Below, piece by piece: positions 24,118-35,489 of a stretch of 64,000 bases of DNA. Source of the DNA: Stagonosporopsis chrysanthemi (taxonomy: Eukaryota > Ascomycota > Dothideomycetes > Pleosporales > Didymellaceae). Positions within the stretch are counted from its first letter, which is position 1. Each line of letters begins with the position of its first letter. The position numbers and the translations under genes were made by a program. Location of the stretch: assembly GCA_022560025.1 (NCBI GenBank), contig JAFISE010000118.1:1-64000 (forward strand), in the 5' to 3' direction. The notes below the pieces were generated by a model. It saw only the letters and a list, made by a program, of their open reading frames with translations, did no database searches and was not told the DNA's origin.

Positions 24118-24552
24118 GTGTAGCAGTCTCGACTTTGTGGCATTTGGAGTTTACCAGAATGTAAGGATTGAGTCAGGGACTCACGGCCTGTTTGTAATGT
24201 CATTTGAGCGAGCATCTGCGATGCATAGCGGCATTCCCTTCTTATTTGTAGCTTAGCATGCGACGATCGATACATAACAATGAAGACATGCATAATTCAA
24301 ACGATTCCAAAACCTACTGCTAAACTCCAAGTTCTTGCAGCACGGTTCAACACATTCCCCAATTCCATGTTGCGGCGAGCGCCATCGACGCGCGCTACGC
24401 TGTGTTTAGTTTAGCGCGCGGTCGGCCAATCGTTAATGCGCACGCCCACACACTCGAATTGATTCAGCAGACATCTGAACTCTCACGACGACCACTAACC
24501 AACAGCCCTCCTCTTCCACCGACTTCCCGTACATCCATACACAGTCGCCAAA
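24118..24552. promoter_or_regulatory. promoter and 5' UTR of the eS17 gene
   Basis: The 435-bp gap between exchanger and ribosomal protein genes. The part close to the ATG is C/T- and CA-rich, as usual for fungal ribosomal protein promoters. No other feature seen. Confidence 0.45.
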
Positions 24553-25105
24553 ATGGGTCGCGTCCGCACAAAGACCGTCAAGAAGTCCGCCAAGGTCATC
24601 ATTGAGCGTTACTACCCCAAGCTCTCGCTCGACTTCGAGACCAACAAGAGGATCTGCGATGAGGTGAGCCGCACAATGCACAACAGCTTTAGAAGCGCGC
24701 GCAGGAGCTAATGCGCCGGATAGATCGCCATCATCGCCTCCAAGCGTCTCCGCAACAAGATTGCTGGTTACACCACCCACTTGATGAAGCGCATTCAGCG
24801 TGGTCCCGTCCGCGGCATTTCCTTCAAGCTTCAGGAAGAGGAGCGTGAGCGCAAGGACCAGTACGTTCCCGAGATCTCCGCCCTCGACTTCACCAGCTCC
24901 GACTCTGGTACTCTCGTTGTCGACCAGGAGACCAAGGACCTCATCAAGTCCCTCGGCGTAAGTTTTCTACACACACAAACCCCCACTCCGTGCGTCCGCT
25001 AACACGCCATAGTTCGACTCCATCCCCACCACCATCGAGGCTGTCTCTCAGCAGCAGTCTGTCGAGCGCCCCCGCCGCTTCAACGACCGCAACCCCCGCA
25101 ACTAA
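24553..25105 (+). CDS. rps17: 40S ribosomal protein eS17
   Basis: Three exons, 24553-24663, 24724-24957 and 25013-25105, giving 145 residues. The start MGRVRTKTVKKSAKVIIERY and the core KRICDEIAIIASKRLRNKIA, then GYTTHLMKRIQRGPVRGIS, are the classical eS17 sequence, complete to the C-terminal RPRRFNDRNPRN. It is a structural component of the small ribosomal subunit near the beak/head. Both introns are short and interrupt the coding region as in other filamentous ascomycetes. The gene is intact. Confidence 0.98.
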
Positions 25106-25903
25106 ACGTTGTGCACAGCTCGGTTCTCCTTTGCTTCTCGATATCCTGAAAAATTGGTGCTTGGGGTTAGGAGTTTGCCATGACTACGGCATGGTTTCAC
25201 GGCTATATACGGCGGCATGACGGCTAGGAGTCCAATGAAAAAGAAAGGTTCTCCTCCCCCACTAGGTGTCGCCGATTCCGAGTGCCGCAAGGCGCGAAGA
25301 TGACGCTTGATTGCCATTACCCCTTTACTGGGGTCCCCCTTCTTGCTGCGTGATGTCGTTGTGATGTACGGATGAGGGCTAGGACCGTACCGTATGGCTG
25401 GCTATCATCAGGTAAGTGAGTCTTCATTCTAGTCATGCATCTGTCTTGTGAATGTATCATCTGTAGCAAAATTTCAATGAAAGTTTACCTACCACAACTC
25501 TACTCGCCATCCATCTTTTTAGTGATCTTCTATAATCCCTACTCCGACCGGCATAACATGTATATTGCTGGGAATTTGCTTAATTCTGCAGCTCCTCGAT
25601 GTCGTATCTCTTCCGCGCATTCACTGTCAACGGATGAGTCGTCAATCTCACACGTCGATTGCTTGTTCAGATTGATAGACGGGACTCACATCAAACAACA
25701 GTGATACTCCGACAAACATCTAGTAGGAGACTACGAGCCTGGCCCCAATCTCAACAAGGTCGGAAGCGTTTGATATTGAAATCACTTTCCATCCTACTTC
25801 CTGTATCTTGGACGTGGTCAAACTCGGCACCGAACACCAACGATCATGAGCCATGCCCGTCCCTTTAAGACATATCCCTACTTCGACCATCGGACCAGTC
25901 ACA
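25106..25903. other. intergenic between convergent genes
   Basis: 3' flanks of eS17 (plus) and of the membrane-protein gene (minus, ends at 25904). Only short ORFs are present; nothing recognised. Confidence 0.5.
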
Positions 25904-26675
25904 CTACTTCCTCGCTCCAGTGGCTCCATCCATCTCCACTTCCCTGGGCCTACCCGATCTCTCCATGATCTGCTCGCCAGCCTCAAGTCCCGTCGCCGCT
26001 GCGTTTCTCTCCAAGGCCAGAGTAACAACCGCCCACTCCGTCCCACTCCATATAAACGTTTGGTTTTCTGGGACGCTTGCTGCATCAGGGATATTCTCCT
26101 CATCTCTCTCTTCTTCTCCGTCCGCCTGGATAGCCGACGCTGGAGATGTCCGCGCCGAATTTGTAGGACGCGAATACACCGACTCCTTCTCCTCGCTGCT
26201 CACCCCAACAGCTCCCGTCTCTGTTCGTGGCACCATCTGCTCATCCAAGGAGGCCTCCACACCCGCCATGCCGTCATCCTGCATATCTGGAACCGTGCGA
26301 GGAGAAACCTGCGCGCCCTCTGAGGCTGCATCCGTGGCGCGCTGCATAGTCGGCGCGGGACCGGCTTCGGTGTCGCTGTACTGCGTGCTGCTGAAGTTGA
26401 AGGCGGGGTTGAAGTGCGTGTGATCTGGAGGTGCTGGAGGTGCTTGGCGGCGACGGCGGAGGACGGCACGAGGGGATGTGGTGTCGGTGTCGGAGTCGTT
26501 GGTAGAGCCCGGACAGCAGGCGCTGAGGAAGATCATGGCGGAGGTTACGAGGAAGAGGGCGAGGATACCGAGGATGGTTAAGGGAAGCTGTGGAGAGAGT
26601 TAGCAGCCTGTGGGTAAGGAATAATGCTGGGTTTGAGGGCTGGGGCGTGTTCGAGGGAGGATGGCTTACTGGCAT
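25904..26675 (-). CDS. single-pass membrane protein with disordered tail
   Basis: The long ORF begins at 26536, but a better model adds a 6-nt coding exon (ATG CCA, 26675-26670), a GTAAG donor at 26669, and an acceptor CTCTCCACAG ending at 26588. The second exon is 26587-25904 (229 residues in all). The spliced N-terminus MPLPLTILGILALFLVTSAM, then IFLSACC, forms one membrane helix that could be a signal anchor or signal peptide. The rest is acidic, Ser/Thr/Pro-rich and probably disordered (SEEKESVYSRPTNSARTS, then GEEERDEENIPDAASVPENQ), with a short ordered patch near TFIWSGTEWAVVTLALE. I do not recognise the family. The tiny first coding exon is unusual but supported by good splice signals and by creation of the membrane segment. 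Confidence 0.6.
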
Positions 26676-27040
26676 GGACGGTGAGGTGGAATATGAAGTC
26701 AAGTCCTCATATATCAGGGCCGTGTTTGTAGATCAAGCGCGGAGATACTCAGGTGCTCGAAATTGTGCGCGTTGCTTGCAGGTGATCGCACAGTCAACGA
26801 TGCTAAAGCTGCGGTGGTACTTCGCCACTGGCCAGCATTTGTGCTTGGAACACTCATTGCAAACTGAATAGGCATCAGATACTACTATAATGCAAGCCCT
26901 TTCTATCATGTTACTCGATTCTCGGTGAATGACGCCTTGTCCGCCAAGCAGGTATGCTCATATAATAACAAACACTGCACCCCCACCACAAACACCCCCC
27001 ACAAAACCCAAACCCACTCACCAAATTACCAACTTCCAAC

Positions 27041-27522
27041 ATGAACTTCTTTGCAAACACCGCAACCATCCTCCTCGGCGGCATTTGCTCTGCAGTCATC
27101 TGCATCATGGCCATCCGTGCCACCATCTTCTTGGGCGACCGGATGCTGCGCCGGCTTCTCCCTTTGGCGCTCGGTGAGTGACAAAGCCCCAATAACCTCG
27201 CTTCGGGGCTCATTTACTGACTGCAAACAGTTCGCCTGCGTGACTGAGGCGCCTTCGGGCGAAAGTCAAGAACGCGCTCGAGGAAATCGAGGCAACTAAA
27301 AAGGCCTTTCTTGAAGGGCAAGCGCAAGTTCCAGGCACTTCCTGACTTTGCGCCGATTGACGAAGCGGAAGATGAGGAAGAGAATGACGCTGCCCTAGAC
27401 GACATGGGCAGGCTGAGCTCGAGAAGCGTTGCGCCGAGCTGGCAGCGACAGACGAGGACACCACCATGGAAGAACCTCAAGCTCCAGCTGCAGAAGACTT
27501 TCCTGGCCTGATAGCATGGTAG
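27041..27522 (+). CDS. small membrane protein gene, structure uncertain
   Basis: ATG at 27041 starts MNFFANTATILLGGICSAVI, which continues as one membrane helix, then RMLRRLLPLAL. A GTGAGT donor at 27174 and acceptor GCAAACAG ending near 27230 give a 49-residue product ending VRLRD. Beyond that stop, coding-like sequence continues in three successive frames: KNALEEIEATKKAFLEG; then a frame open to 27511 with ALPDFAPIDEAEDEEEN; then ELEKRCAELAATDEDTTMEE, ending at TAG 27520-27522. The charged, helix-like character of each piece suggests either an unrecognised splice pattern or an original longer gene broken by two indels. Function unknown. Confidence 0.4.
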
Positions 27523-28960
27523 ATCAATATCGTAGCCGGTAATGGCCTTGAATAAGATTACTTCTTACCCTTCATGTCTATTGCACTGCTTTGTTGGTCA
27601 TGCTGTACTCCCCAAATTATCTCACGAATGCACTCGAAATGAAGCTAGGCATACATATGCCTCTGGTCCTCACGTTGCACCGCTCGCTCCACGTCCTTCA
27701 TTTTCGCCCTGTTTGGGTCGATCATAAGAAAGACCTGGCCCACTGTTACGAAATTTGAGACAATATTGCCATGACGAGTACACTGGGGTAAGTTGAAGGA
27801 ATGAAGATTCGTCACGCACAAGCACTAACATGCGTGATTGAGCACGGTGAGGGTTCTCGGGGATTAGATCCGCGAGGGACGGTATGTGTCATGCGGTTTT
27901 TGAGGTGACAATGATGCTAGGAGGCTCTGAAGGTCTCACAATGGAGCTCTCGCTGGTGCCAAATAGTCTTTCGTAGGCCAATAGTGATATAGTGACGATG
28001 CAGCGTTCTGGTATGTTGGCAGATTGAAGCTAACATGACATGGGGTGTATGCGGTGAAGGTGTGACAATGCTCAGGCACACTTAACACACGTGGGATTCT
28101 GGAAGCGAAGAAACGTCGAAGGGCTATGATACTCTCGTCAAAGTTTGTAACTGTATTTTGACATCAGAATCCCGGAGGTGGACGTACTCCGAGTGCGCCG
28201 GAATAGCTGATGTTGCTGCGACCATGGTTGGCGCACAATTTTTCCATTTTTGCGATGTACATAAGGGTATATGAGAAGTTCAAACTACCATGAGCTGCTC
28301 ATATGATCACATCAGTCTGATGATACGTGGAGATTCGTTGCTCCACGCGTGTGATTTGTGCCGCGAGCAAGGTTGCTTCAAAGGTGATTGTCATTCTCCT
28401 GACCTTTTGTTGAAGGCATCACCGTAGAACATATCCTGTGTAATCATTCTCCACGAATCGGGTCGTGTACAGTTCGTGCCGACGTTCGCGTTGTCGGCGC
28501 GTCGTCGGCGCAATCTGTGGCTCCTTGTGAATGTTCGGGCGCCACATCGAGCACAGCGACTGTGGAGACAACACCAATCTGCGGCAGATCTGACCCGGAT
28601 CCCGATTGAAAGAGCAAGACGATGGTATTGTGCTGTATGATTATTGAGATGAGATGAGCGTCGCGTCCTGCGCAATGGCGTGGCTGTTCGAGGAAGAATG
28701 TTACACGTGACCTGTAATGCATCCGCCAAGCGGCCCTAATTACGCGACTGTGAATTGTGGGCAATGTTTTCACACCGCAACCCGAGCTAAAGCACCCCAA
28801 CCACCCCGCGTCTATCAGCGCAACCCGAGTAATCGCGCGTCAACGCCATCGGACTTCATTAACATTACGGTCATTTCCGCGACTTGAGACAACGTGCAAT
28901 ATACAACATCGATCCTTTCTCGGGTAACGGCGTGCACTCCCGCGTCCGAGCTCAGACATC
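27523..28960. other. intergenic, no supported gene
   Basis: About 1.4 kb, including the likely promoter of the gene at 28961. A 118-codon minus-strand ORF (28444-28800) shows no domain. Nothing else recognised. Confidence 0.5.
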
Positions 28961-30323
28961 ATGTCACCTGTACCAATCACGCAGGACGCGGCTGCCTCAG
29001 CGTCGCCGCCACAACAGCAGACAACACCACAGGCAATAGCTCGTAAGATCGTGTCTAATCCAAAAAACATCCTTGTCACATGCTTACAATATGACAGCCT
29101 CAGCCCAGCCTGTATCAAGTCATTTCGACGACATCTTCCACGCCAAGTTCATGAAAGTCATCAACGATTGGAAGAATGATCCTGCAAGAGGCAGTCTCAC
29201 TCAAAGGGATCGCAAGACGTTCATTGAAAACGCCTACAACGAGACCGATGAGATTTACTTTGGTCGTCGCCAACTCTCCGATCAGGATATCAAGCTCCGT
29301 GCCCTTACTAAAGTTTTTTACAAGATTCTAGCAGAGGAACCTTGGTCAGAAGATTGGATCCGCGCGCCTGATGTTGAACGCAAGCTTTCACGATTTGAGA
29401 TGCACAAGGATTCGATTGAGTTGGCAGCAAAGTTCAATGTGCCCACCCCTCGCGAAGCCGTCAGGGCCGCGCGCGAAGCTGCAGCAAAGCAAGAGGAGGC
29501 ACTGAAGCCGGCCGACGAGAAGCCTGTGGATCCGAAAGAAAAGCGCGTCGATCGAGGTCCATGGGATGACATTGAGATCATCTACATTCCCGGAACTGTG
29601 TCTGCAGCGGCTACAAGCCGATTAAACCGCGAGGAGACTTACCCCATCTCAGTTTCTTCCGTCGCCGCTACCTTGCAGGCTCATATCTGCAGGGATATGG
29701 TGCGTCCGTTCTCCATGGCTGAGCGCTTCGTCAATTGCTCAGACACCAGAGAGCTCGAAGAGATGCGCGAGTTCGCCTGCAACGTCTGCGACTACTGTCC
29801 CCACCTCCTCGACAACGACAACGTCAGCTTGCTCGTCGTCCTTCTTATTCTGTCACGGTCCGATGTCTGCAGACGTTGGGAGAACAACGGTATTCGCATC
29901 GAAGGGTCCACCATCAGTCATCGAAAGTCCGAGTGCATGAAGAATAAGCTAGGCTGGAACACGACCGAGCTGAAGAAGCCGTTTGATAACTTCGCGACTG
30001 AATTTCAGACTCGTGTAAAGAATGCGTGCTTCCCTGCCCCTCGAGCGCAGCGCGGAGGTGGTCCAAAGAAAGGCCCTCGCAAGTCCTCCACACCAGCTAC
30101 TCCGTCTACACCTACCGGATATGGCATGCCGCCGGCATGGGGCTACATGGCCTCGCCACAGATCCGACAGAATGGCGCCAACAACGGCGTCAACATTCCA
30201 GCATCCTTGATGGGCGATATCTACAAACAGTCAACTGCCCCCGGATTCAATGCGAATGTTCAGCCCTCCCATACTGGCAACAACCCCAGCACCAGCGCTG
30301 GCGAACCCATGGACCTCTCCTAA
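28961..30323 (+). CDS. unrecognised conserved-looking fungal protein (435 aa)
   Basis: Exon 1, 28961-29042, starts MSPVPITQDAAASASPPQQQ. A GTAAGA donor at 29043 and the acceptor at 29097 (TATGACAG) join in phase to exon 2, 29098-30323. Without the first exon, an ATG at 29091 could start the protein. The ordered core (about 35-330) is mostly helical: HFDDIFHAKFMKVINDWKND, KALTKVFYKILAEEPW-like helices, and a segment with CNVCDYCPHLLDNDNVSLLV. A charged Glu/Lys/Ala helix (PREAVRAAREAAAKQEEALK) lies near 140. The C-terminal 100 residues are disordered, Gly/Pro/Asn/Ser-rich. I see no membrane helix or catalytic motif and cannot name the family. Confidence 0.7.
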
Positions 30324-30821
30324 TTTTGGCCGCCTCAACGAGTGCGGGCTTGTACACTACTTGCATTGTTATTTGGCGTAAGGCTGTCGGCTTAGGCCTG
30401 CATTTACATGGTGGCAATTGCGAACAAAACAGCGATGGTCTTATGGCGTTCTTCTTTTTTATAGGTCACATATTCATGCTCTCATTAGCGAAACTACATC
30501 ATGCCTCTGAAGTCTTGTTACAAATTCATGCACTTATCGCGATACCGTCGCCTACCATCCCACAACACATATTGAGGTCCATCTGAGTTCACCGTCGTGC
30601 ATGTGCAGGGAAAGAGCTTTCGGAGAGCCAAATTTGTAGAAGGCGCTGAATAGTATGAATTGTGGGCGTGGACTTGGGTCATCCAGCCAAACTACGTACA
30701 GTGTCCGAAGACAGCGACCTTACCAATCCTACGACGCACCCGGATAGCCACAGCAACATCCTGGCGGTATACTGGCAGTAAGGACAGGCATGATCATGCC
30801 TATGTGTCCTTCTCACCCGAA
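30324..30821. other. intergenic between convergent genes
   Basis: 3' flanks of the plus gene ending at 30323 and the minus gene ending at 30822. No feature recognised. Confidence 0.5.
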
Positions 30822-31766
30822 TCACCTGCCAGACTTGTGCTTCGTGAGGCCGTTGAGCAACCTCCCATCAACCCTCTTGTATCCGCCTCGGGCGCGCGGC
30901 TCCATCCTCTTCCAAACAAACTCGGTCCCTCGCACGACCTCTCCCTCGCCCACAACCTCCTCCCACATCTCCCATCCTTGCTTCTTGAGCCTGTTCGCCC
31001 CGCGCAACGGCCTCTTCGTCCTCCCCATCAGCCTGAACCCGTGGTTTGTGGCCGCCTCAGTAGCCTTCTCTCGAACGTGCAGCTTTATCATCCTGACGTT
31101 GCACGCCATGCTCTGGATGGCCTCGAGGTCTTGAGCCCAGTGCGCGGCAAAGTGGCGGAGGCAGTCTCTGGGATCTCTGTGGTGATCCCCGACGCAGAGA
31201 CCAGGAGCAAGAAGGCAGCCGATGTACGTTACATATGGCGCGAGTTCCTCGTATGTAGGCACATCGCTAGGCTGTGCGAGGAGATGGAGGATCGTCAGGC
31301 AGCCGAGATGCAGCTTCAGCGCCGGCAGGAGGGAAAGGATGTTGCCATACCGGCTGAAGGGATTGGAGAAGACTTTCGAGGGGAGACTGATCTGCAAGTT
31401 TGAAAGCGAGCAGAATTCGGAGGTAGGGTTCTGAGGAGGCAGAACAATCGTGTCTGTGAGTCCGGCTTGCTGCAGGCGGAGCTTTGCGGTGGGCGAAGGG
31501 CGTAGTGACTCGTACGCCATCTCGGCACGAATTTGCTTGCAGGAGTAGAGAAGGCCAAGGTAGTTGGCCTGCGGGACGTCGAGGAGGAAGGCATCATCGG
31601 CGATGAAGTGGTAGATGATGATGCGGATTTCTGCAGGAAGAGCAAGGAAGCTCATCTGACCGCCGGGGTTTCTGGTCTTGGAGGAACGGCCTGGCAAAAG
31701 AGCGCGGAACAGAGCTGAAAATCTGCTCATCTTGGTCTTTAGTGACGTTGTTGATGTGGAAGGCAT
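30822..31766 (-). CDS. F-box-like (2EXR-type) fungal protein
   Basis: A single exon of 314 codons with ATG at 31766. After a basic Ser-rich N-terminus of about 37 residues, MSFLALPAEIRIIIYHFIAD matches the F-box/2EXR start pattern 'F-x-x-LPAEIR-x-x-IY', and about 25 residues later GLLYSCKQIRAEM matches the second conserved helix 'LLxxCRQIxxE'. The remainder is helical with a Leu-rich segment (GNILSLLPALKLHLGCLTIL) and an Arg/Lys-rich tail. Such proteins are numerous in Pezizomycotina. Some may act as SCF ubiquitin-ligase adaptors but most are uncharacterised. No substrate-binding domain is recognised. Confidence 0.75.
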   Translation of the reverse strand: MPSTSTTSLKTKMSRFSALFRALLPGRSSKTRNPGGQMSFLALPAEIRIIIYHFIADDAFLLDVPQANYLGLLYSCKQIRAEMAYESLRPSPTAKLRLQQAGLTDTIVLPPQNPTSEFCSLSNLQISLPSKVFSNPFSRYGNILSLLPALKLHLGCLTILHLLAQPSDVPTYEELAPYVTYIGCLLAPGLCVGDHHRDPRDCLRHFAAHWAQDLEAIQSMACNVRMIKLHVREKATEAATNHGFRLMGRTKRPLRGANRLKKQGWEMWEEVVGEGEVVRGTEFVWKRMEPRARGGYKRVDGRLLNGLTKHKSGR

Positions 31767-33796
31767 TGTGAGGTTTGTGCGTGAACCTTTTGCAAGTGAA
31801 GCTTTTGCAGGTAAGACTCTTGCAGAAGAGAACTTTCTAGGCGGAGGCTTTTTGTCTGAGTGAAGATGACCTAGTCCGGCGGCGCCACTTGGGCTGATTG
31901 TACCTAAGTAAACGGACCCTCACCGCGCAGCCGGGCCCTGCACTGCAGCCAGACATAAACAGAAATCAACGGGAGAATCCTGTTCACCTTCCTCTTCTTC
32001 ATTCTCCATTCGCCATCGATTTTCTCTATCCTCGAGCTGCTCGAGCTGGTCAAGCGCTTGTCAAAGCGACCGGACAAGCCGCCTCCTGGAGAAAACTGCC
32101 TGCTTCTTCTGGCAGTCGAGCTGCGCGTCGACATGTAAACCTCTTTCTCAGTCCTCTCATACCTTCACCTTCTGAGCATCTGGTTGTTCTTCTCTGGTAC
32201 AAGATCATCAAGCGTGAGGTGGAGTGACAGACAACCTTACACTCAACTTCTTCACATGACTCATGCGATCTATCTTCTGTGTCTCTCGTGCTTGCCTCCG
32301 CAGAACCCCATGGATGCTGTGTCCGTGTTCGAAATACCTTCGGCCAGCCTTCACCTTGCACCTTCGCGATCGGCATCATCATTGGCAAACACACGAGTTT
32401 TTCCTCCCGTTTTGAGACGCATCGCAAACAAGCAGGATTCTACAAAGCACATACCACGCGCGCGGAAGTTGGACCCCTTGCTTTGCAGTTGAACTGCATG
32501 CTTTGCTCGGCAATGTGCCGGCTGGACGAGCCCAGCCCAAGGATCCGTCTCTTTGGTATGCTACGGGGCCCTTACTACAAACCAACCTTGAGGTCAGACG
32601 AAGCAAATATACCTATATTTCAAAAATCTAAATGATTGGCGGCCACTCCTTTACAGTTACCCATCAGCAAACTTCCTTGTGTCCCCAGATCAGGATGCAA
32701 GAGAACTGCGTCAACACGAATGGAAATTGTGGATGGGTCTTGAGGGTGACAGCCTCGATGCAGACGCGTCGCCACCACATGGCATTGTTTGGAAAAGAAC
32801 GAGAAAGCTAAGGATAGCTGTTTGTCAAGATTGGGAAAGGAGATACTAGGCTGAGCAGAACACAAACACGGAAGGGTACAGGCCAGAGCAAAAACCATTC
32901 TAAGCGCGAGACAAAAGTGTGTTTCTCAGGCATGCTAGGACCCGACGTGTGTTTCATTAGGCTCGGCGCTGTCTGAGGTCAGAGAGGCAAGTACAAGCTA
33001 CACCGGCGGCACAGCGCAAGGTAGAAAGCATTTTGCGAAAACTGTAACGGCACAGCTTTTTATGTGGTAGTTCATGCATGTCGCCATAGCCGATGAAATT
33101 GAAGACAAACTCCGTAGAATGGCATTTGTCAGTGCGGTTCGTCCCGAATTGGCAAGCACACCGAACATCAATGACGTCCCCACTTTTCCAACGGGAGTCT
33201 CACGGCTGCGGGAGTCATTAGCGTATTATCTTTATCTTTCCCGGCACACGGGTGCAAAAATAGGTAACCCGCACTCCAACCCTAACGATCCTTCACGGAG
33301 TAGCAAAAACGGATAAAATTATCCAAACTGAACAGGCCCTTACTAAAGTCGAGGAACACTAACAGAGTCGCCATCTTTAATGCAACACAGCTTAACAACA
33401 CGGCTCTAGTAGTTATTATAAACACACACATTCATTGAAAGGAAGAAGCTTTGTAATTCTATCTGTTTAGTATTTTGGTCTTCGTTGTTAGTTTTGATTG
33501 ACCTTTGCAGCAACTGAAGGTGTCGTTTATGAATCCGATTTTTTTGCGCTCGCGTGCCCAGACAATAAATTTGATACTAACAGTTTTCCATGCTAAACCT
33601 ACGGGAATAGCTAACGCATGGCATCGTGTTTCCGCGGGGGCCCCTTCGGCAGATCGCCGCGGGATGATTACAATTAGATACCCACCGGAGATAACAGCAT
33701 GCACTACGCGAAACGCGCCAACGTCACTGCTACAATAACTTCAAGGTGCCCAGTCATTGCTTCTGGCCAGCAACCACTACATTGCACGAGATTGCC
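31767..33796. other. 2-kb intergenic region
   Basis: Only ORFs shorter than about 125 codons on both strands, none recognised. 33330-33480 is AT-rich. The final 200 bases are the likely promoter of the MFS transporter. Confidence 0.5.
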
Positions 33797-35489
33797 ATGT
33801 CCTCAACCACAACAGAGACGCCAGCCACAAGCACCCCAATAGTGCGAACGCCTTCTGGCCAATCGAAGTCGACGATGGGGAGCAGCGGTACACATGCGAA
33901 GAGCCAAGGAGATCATCAGAATCTCTCTAACGGCGCGATACTCGATGTTGAGAAGGATATTGAGATGAACAACAACAACGAGCCTGCACTTGACAGGTTC
34001 CTGGTGGAGTTCGACGGCCCCAACGATCCCGGCAATCCAAAGAACTGGACTTCAAAGCGAAGATGGGCTATTACGGTGTCAATGGGCTTGATGGTCTTTA
34101 CTGTCACTTTCGCCAGCTCCATCTTCAGTGTCAATATCGGCGTTATCGTGGATATCTTCGATGTTGATCTTGTCACTGCTACCCTTGGAGTCGCCCTCTT
34201 TGTCCTGGTAAGACAATCCCACGTCTTGGACATTCCGAAACTGATGTTATCTCAGGGTTTCGTCTTTGGACCTGTCGCATTCGGACCCATGTCAGAAGTC
34301 CTCGGGCGTAAACTTCCTCTCTTCTTCGGCTTTGCAATGTTTGCTATCTTCCAGATCCCGGTTGCGCTCGCGCAGAACATTGCGACAATATGCGTAGGTC
34401 GCTTTCTCGGGGGCTTCTTCGCCTCAGCACCCCTTGCCGTCGTGGGAGGAGCGCTTGCCGATCTTTGGGACCCTATTCCACGAGCCTATGCCATCTGTGT
34501 CTTTGCGACTGGAGGATTCGCCGGACCTGTTGCAGGACCTATTGCGGGAGGCTTCATCACAGAGTCGCATCTTGGTTGGAGATGGACATCTTGGATTACA
34601 TTGATCATGGCTGGACTGTTTGGCTGCATTGGATACATCGTCGTCCCAGAGACGTCTGCGGCCCAGATCCTGCAGCTTCGAGCTGCCAAGCTGCGTAAGG
34701 ACACGGGCGAATCAGCATACCACTCCAAAGCAGACCTGCAAAAACTGACGTTCCACACGGTGGTCAATGTTTACCTATTGAGGCCATTCATCATGATTAT
34801 CCAGGAGCCCGTATTGGCGCTGGTCACAGCATACATGAGCTTTTTGTACGGCATCGTATACCTGCTGTTCGAAGCATTCCCCGTGTCCTTTCATGAAGAG
34901 CGTGGCTGGTCACTTGGCATCTCGCAGCTGCCATTTGGCGCCTTCATTGTCGGCATCGTCATGGGTGCTGGCGTAATCGCATACAGTACAGCAACCAATT
35001 TCACACGTTCGTTCAAGAAGCATGGCAAGAGCATCCCAGAAGAGCGCTTGCCGCCGATGATTATCGGTGCAGTCGCCCTACCGGTCGGGTTGTTCTGGTA
35101 TGTTTCGCGCATCTCATGATCTACATCAGCTAATAGCGTGCAGGTTCGCATGGACGAGCGATCCGGACATCACATGGGTGCCGCAGGTGCTCTCCATCTC
35201 ACTTATCGGATTGGGTTGCATGGTACCGTTTTGGCAGGGCCTTAGCTACCTCATTGACTGCTACGGCTTCTACTCGAACAGCGCCATTGCCATAAATACT
35301 TTCATCAGGTCATTCGCCGGCGCTTTCTTCCCCTTGTTCACACATGCGATGTATCGGAACCTCGGCGTTTCATGGGCGACCAGTCTGCTGGGATTCCTAT
35401 GTGTTGCGTTTCTGCCCGTACCCATCCTGTTTTACATGTACGGCGCGAAGATCAGGGCGAAGAGCAAGTGGGCACCAACGGCGCCTTAG
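33797..35489 (+). CDS. MFS transporter, DHA1 drug:H+ antiporter family
   Basis: Exons 33797-34207, 34256-35097 and 35144-35489 give 532 residues. The first intron (48 bp, GTAAGA...CTCAG) is in frame and stop-free, but removing it restores the family motif LFVLGFVFGPVAFGPMSEVL, so it is treated as an intron. An acidic/Ser-rich cytosolic tail of about 85 residues precedes 12 predicted helices. NPKNWTSKRRWAITVSMGLM before helix 1, GPMSEVLGRKLPLFFGFAMF (loop 2-3) and VGRFLGGFFASAPLAVVGGA are hallmark DHA1 sequences, as in polyamine/multidrug exporters of the Tpo/Flr1/Mfs1 type. A long central loop contains Lys/Arg-rich sequence. It is probably a plasma-membrane proton-coupled exporter; substrate cannot be predicted. 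It is not embedded in a biosynthetic cluster. Confidence 0.92.

Noticed and set aside
34208..34255. Reading the 48-bp segment of the MFS gene as coding
   Set aside because: It is in frame and stop-free, but has a GTAAGA donor, CTGAT branch and CTCAG acceptor, and would insert 16 polar residues into a conserved membrane motif.
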